64,000 bases of DNA from Prorocentrum cordatum. Lineage: Eukaryota; Sar; Dinophyceae; Prorocentrales; Prorocentraceae. Position 1 is the first letter of the stretch. Every line of letters starts with the position of its first letter. The stretch spans positions 1,202,186 to 1,266,185 of the forward strand of contig CAUYUJ010014171.1 of the NCBI GenBank assembly GCA_963575745.1, written 5' to 3'. Below are positions 63,593-64,000 of this stretch, one piece after another. The position numbers and the translations under genes are program-made. The notes under the pieces are model-generated. The model made no database searches and was not told where the DNA came from. It saw only the letters and a list, made by a program, of their open reading frames with translations.

Positions 63593-64000
63593 ATTCAGCT
63601 TCGGGCGCGCAAGTCTTGGCGGGAGCGCGTGGCGGAGCAGGACTGCCTTAGTTTTTGCGCGTGTCTCTCGGAATTCATCGGAACTCGCCCAGGGTCCCCG
63701 AGGACGACCTCTCGCGCTATGATCACCTAGAGCAGCCCACGAGCCACTTGGCGCGCCATCGCTGCGGGCCTTTCCAGCGGGGCAGGCCCTGGGGTCTGCG
63801 GGGCCAGCGCAACGGTTTCCTTCCCCGGAAATGAGCAAAGCTTCGGCTCCAGCGTGCTCGGTCGGACCGACGCCCCAAGAGCGCCGCCGACAGCCCGATG
63901 GCGTTTACTTTGCCGCCCATCAGGCTCAACCAACTGGTGGCAGAGGCCCACGGCGCAGCGAGGTCAGACCTTACCAGGCAGAATGTTCCCAGCTGCGCCC
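63593..64000. other. No feature recognised
   Basis: Unique GC-rich DNA up to the window end. Minus-strand frames are open but without motif. Confidence 0.4.

Overview
The window looks like nuclear DNA of a dinoflagellate. The strongest evidence is a perfect copy of the 22-nt dinoflagellate spliced leader (DinoSL) at 60,126-60,147, with two degenerate copies at 60,187-60,206 and 47,126-47,147. Three other things agree: a repeat load that takes up most of the window, decayed non-LTR and gag-pol retroelements on both strands, and no bacterial operon structure. All assignments rest on motif reading by eye; no search was run.

Layout. 1-6,370: 15-bp minisatellites whose strand orientation flips several times, with a CCCTATAG array and a TA tract. 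7,600-8,640: a dead reverse transcriptase (RT). 8,760-15,030: composite tandem repeats, a 349-bp tandem duplication and degenerate TTGGGG-type repeats. 15,178-15,525: the best candidate host gene, a single RRM-domain protein. 15,530-19,375: microsatellites, a 201-bp inverted-repeat element and a 90-bp satellite. 19,330-22,130 (minus): broken coding sequence with a CCCH zinc finger. 22,905-24,140: GAT/GGA low complexity, including 60 perfect ATG units. 25,880-28,400 (minus): a dead LINE RT. 28,736-29,335: hexamer and pentamer arrays. 29,692-33,300 (minus): two broken, unidentified coding blocks separated by a 43-bp minisatellite.

33,480-41,660 is an approximately 8.2-kb satellite with a GCGGCCGC (NotI) site in most units. 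Its orientation reverses at about 38,370, so it is a giant imperfect palindrome. 41,755-50,740 holds a candidate short gene, a 5'-truncated LINE RT/C-terminus (44,482-46,490), a leader-tagged probable retrocopy (47,126-47,499) and more satellites. 50,981-56,876 carries gag, protease and pre-integrase remains around a 2.5-kb 64-bp satellite. 57,040-57,790 is a 15-bp array. 60,126-62,260 is a non-LTR element whose 5' end is the spliced leader, with a coiled-coil ORF1 and the start of an endonuclease ORF2.

The genes do not form a pathway. Nearly all recognisable coding sequence is retroelement debris. Most long open frames are by-products of stop-free GC-rich satellites and should not be annotated as genes.
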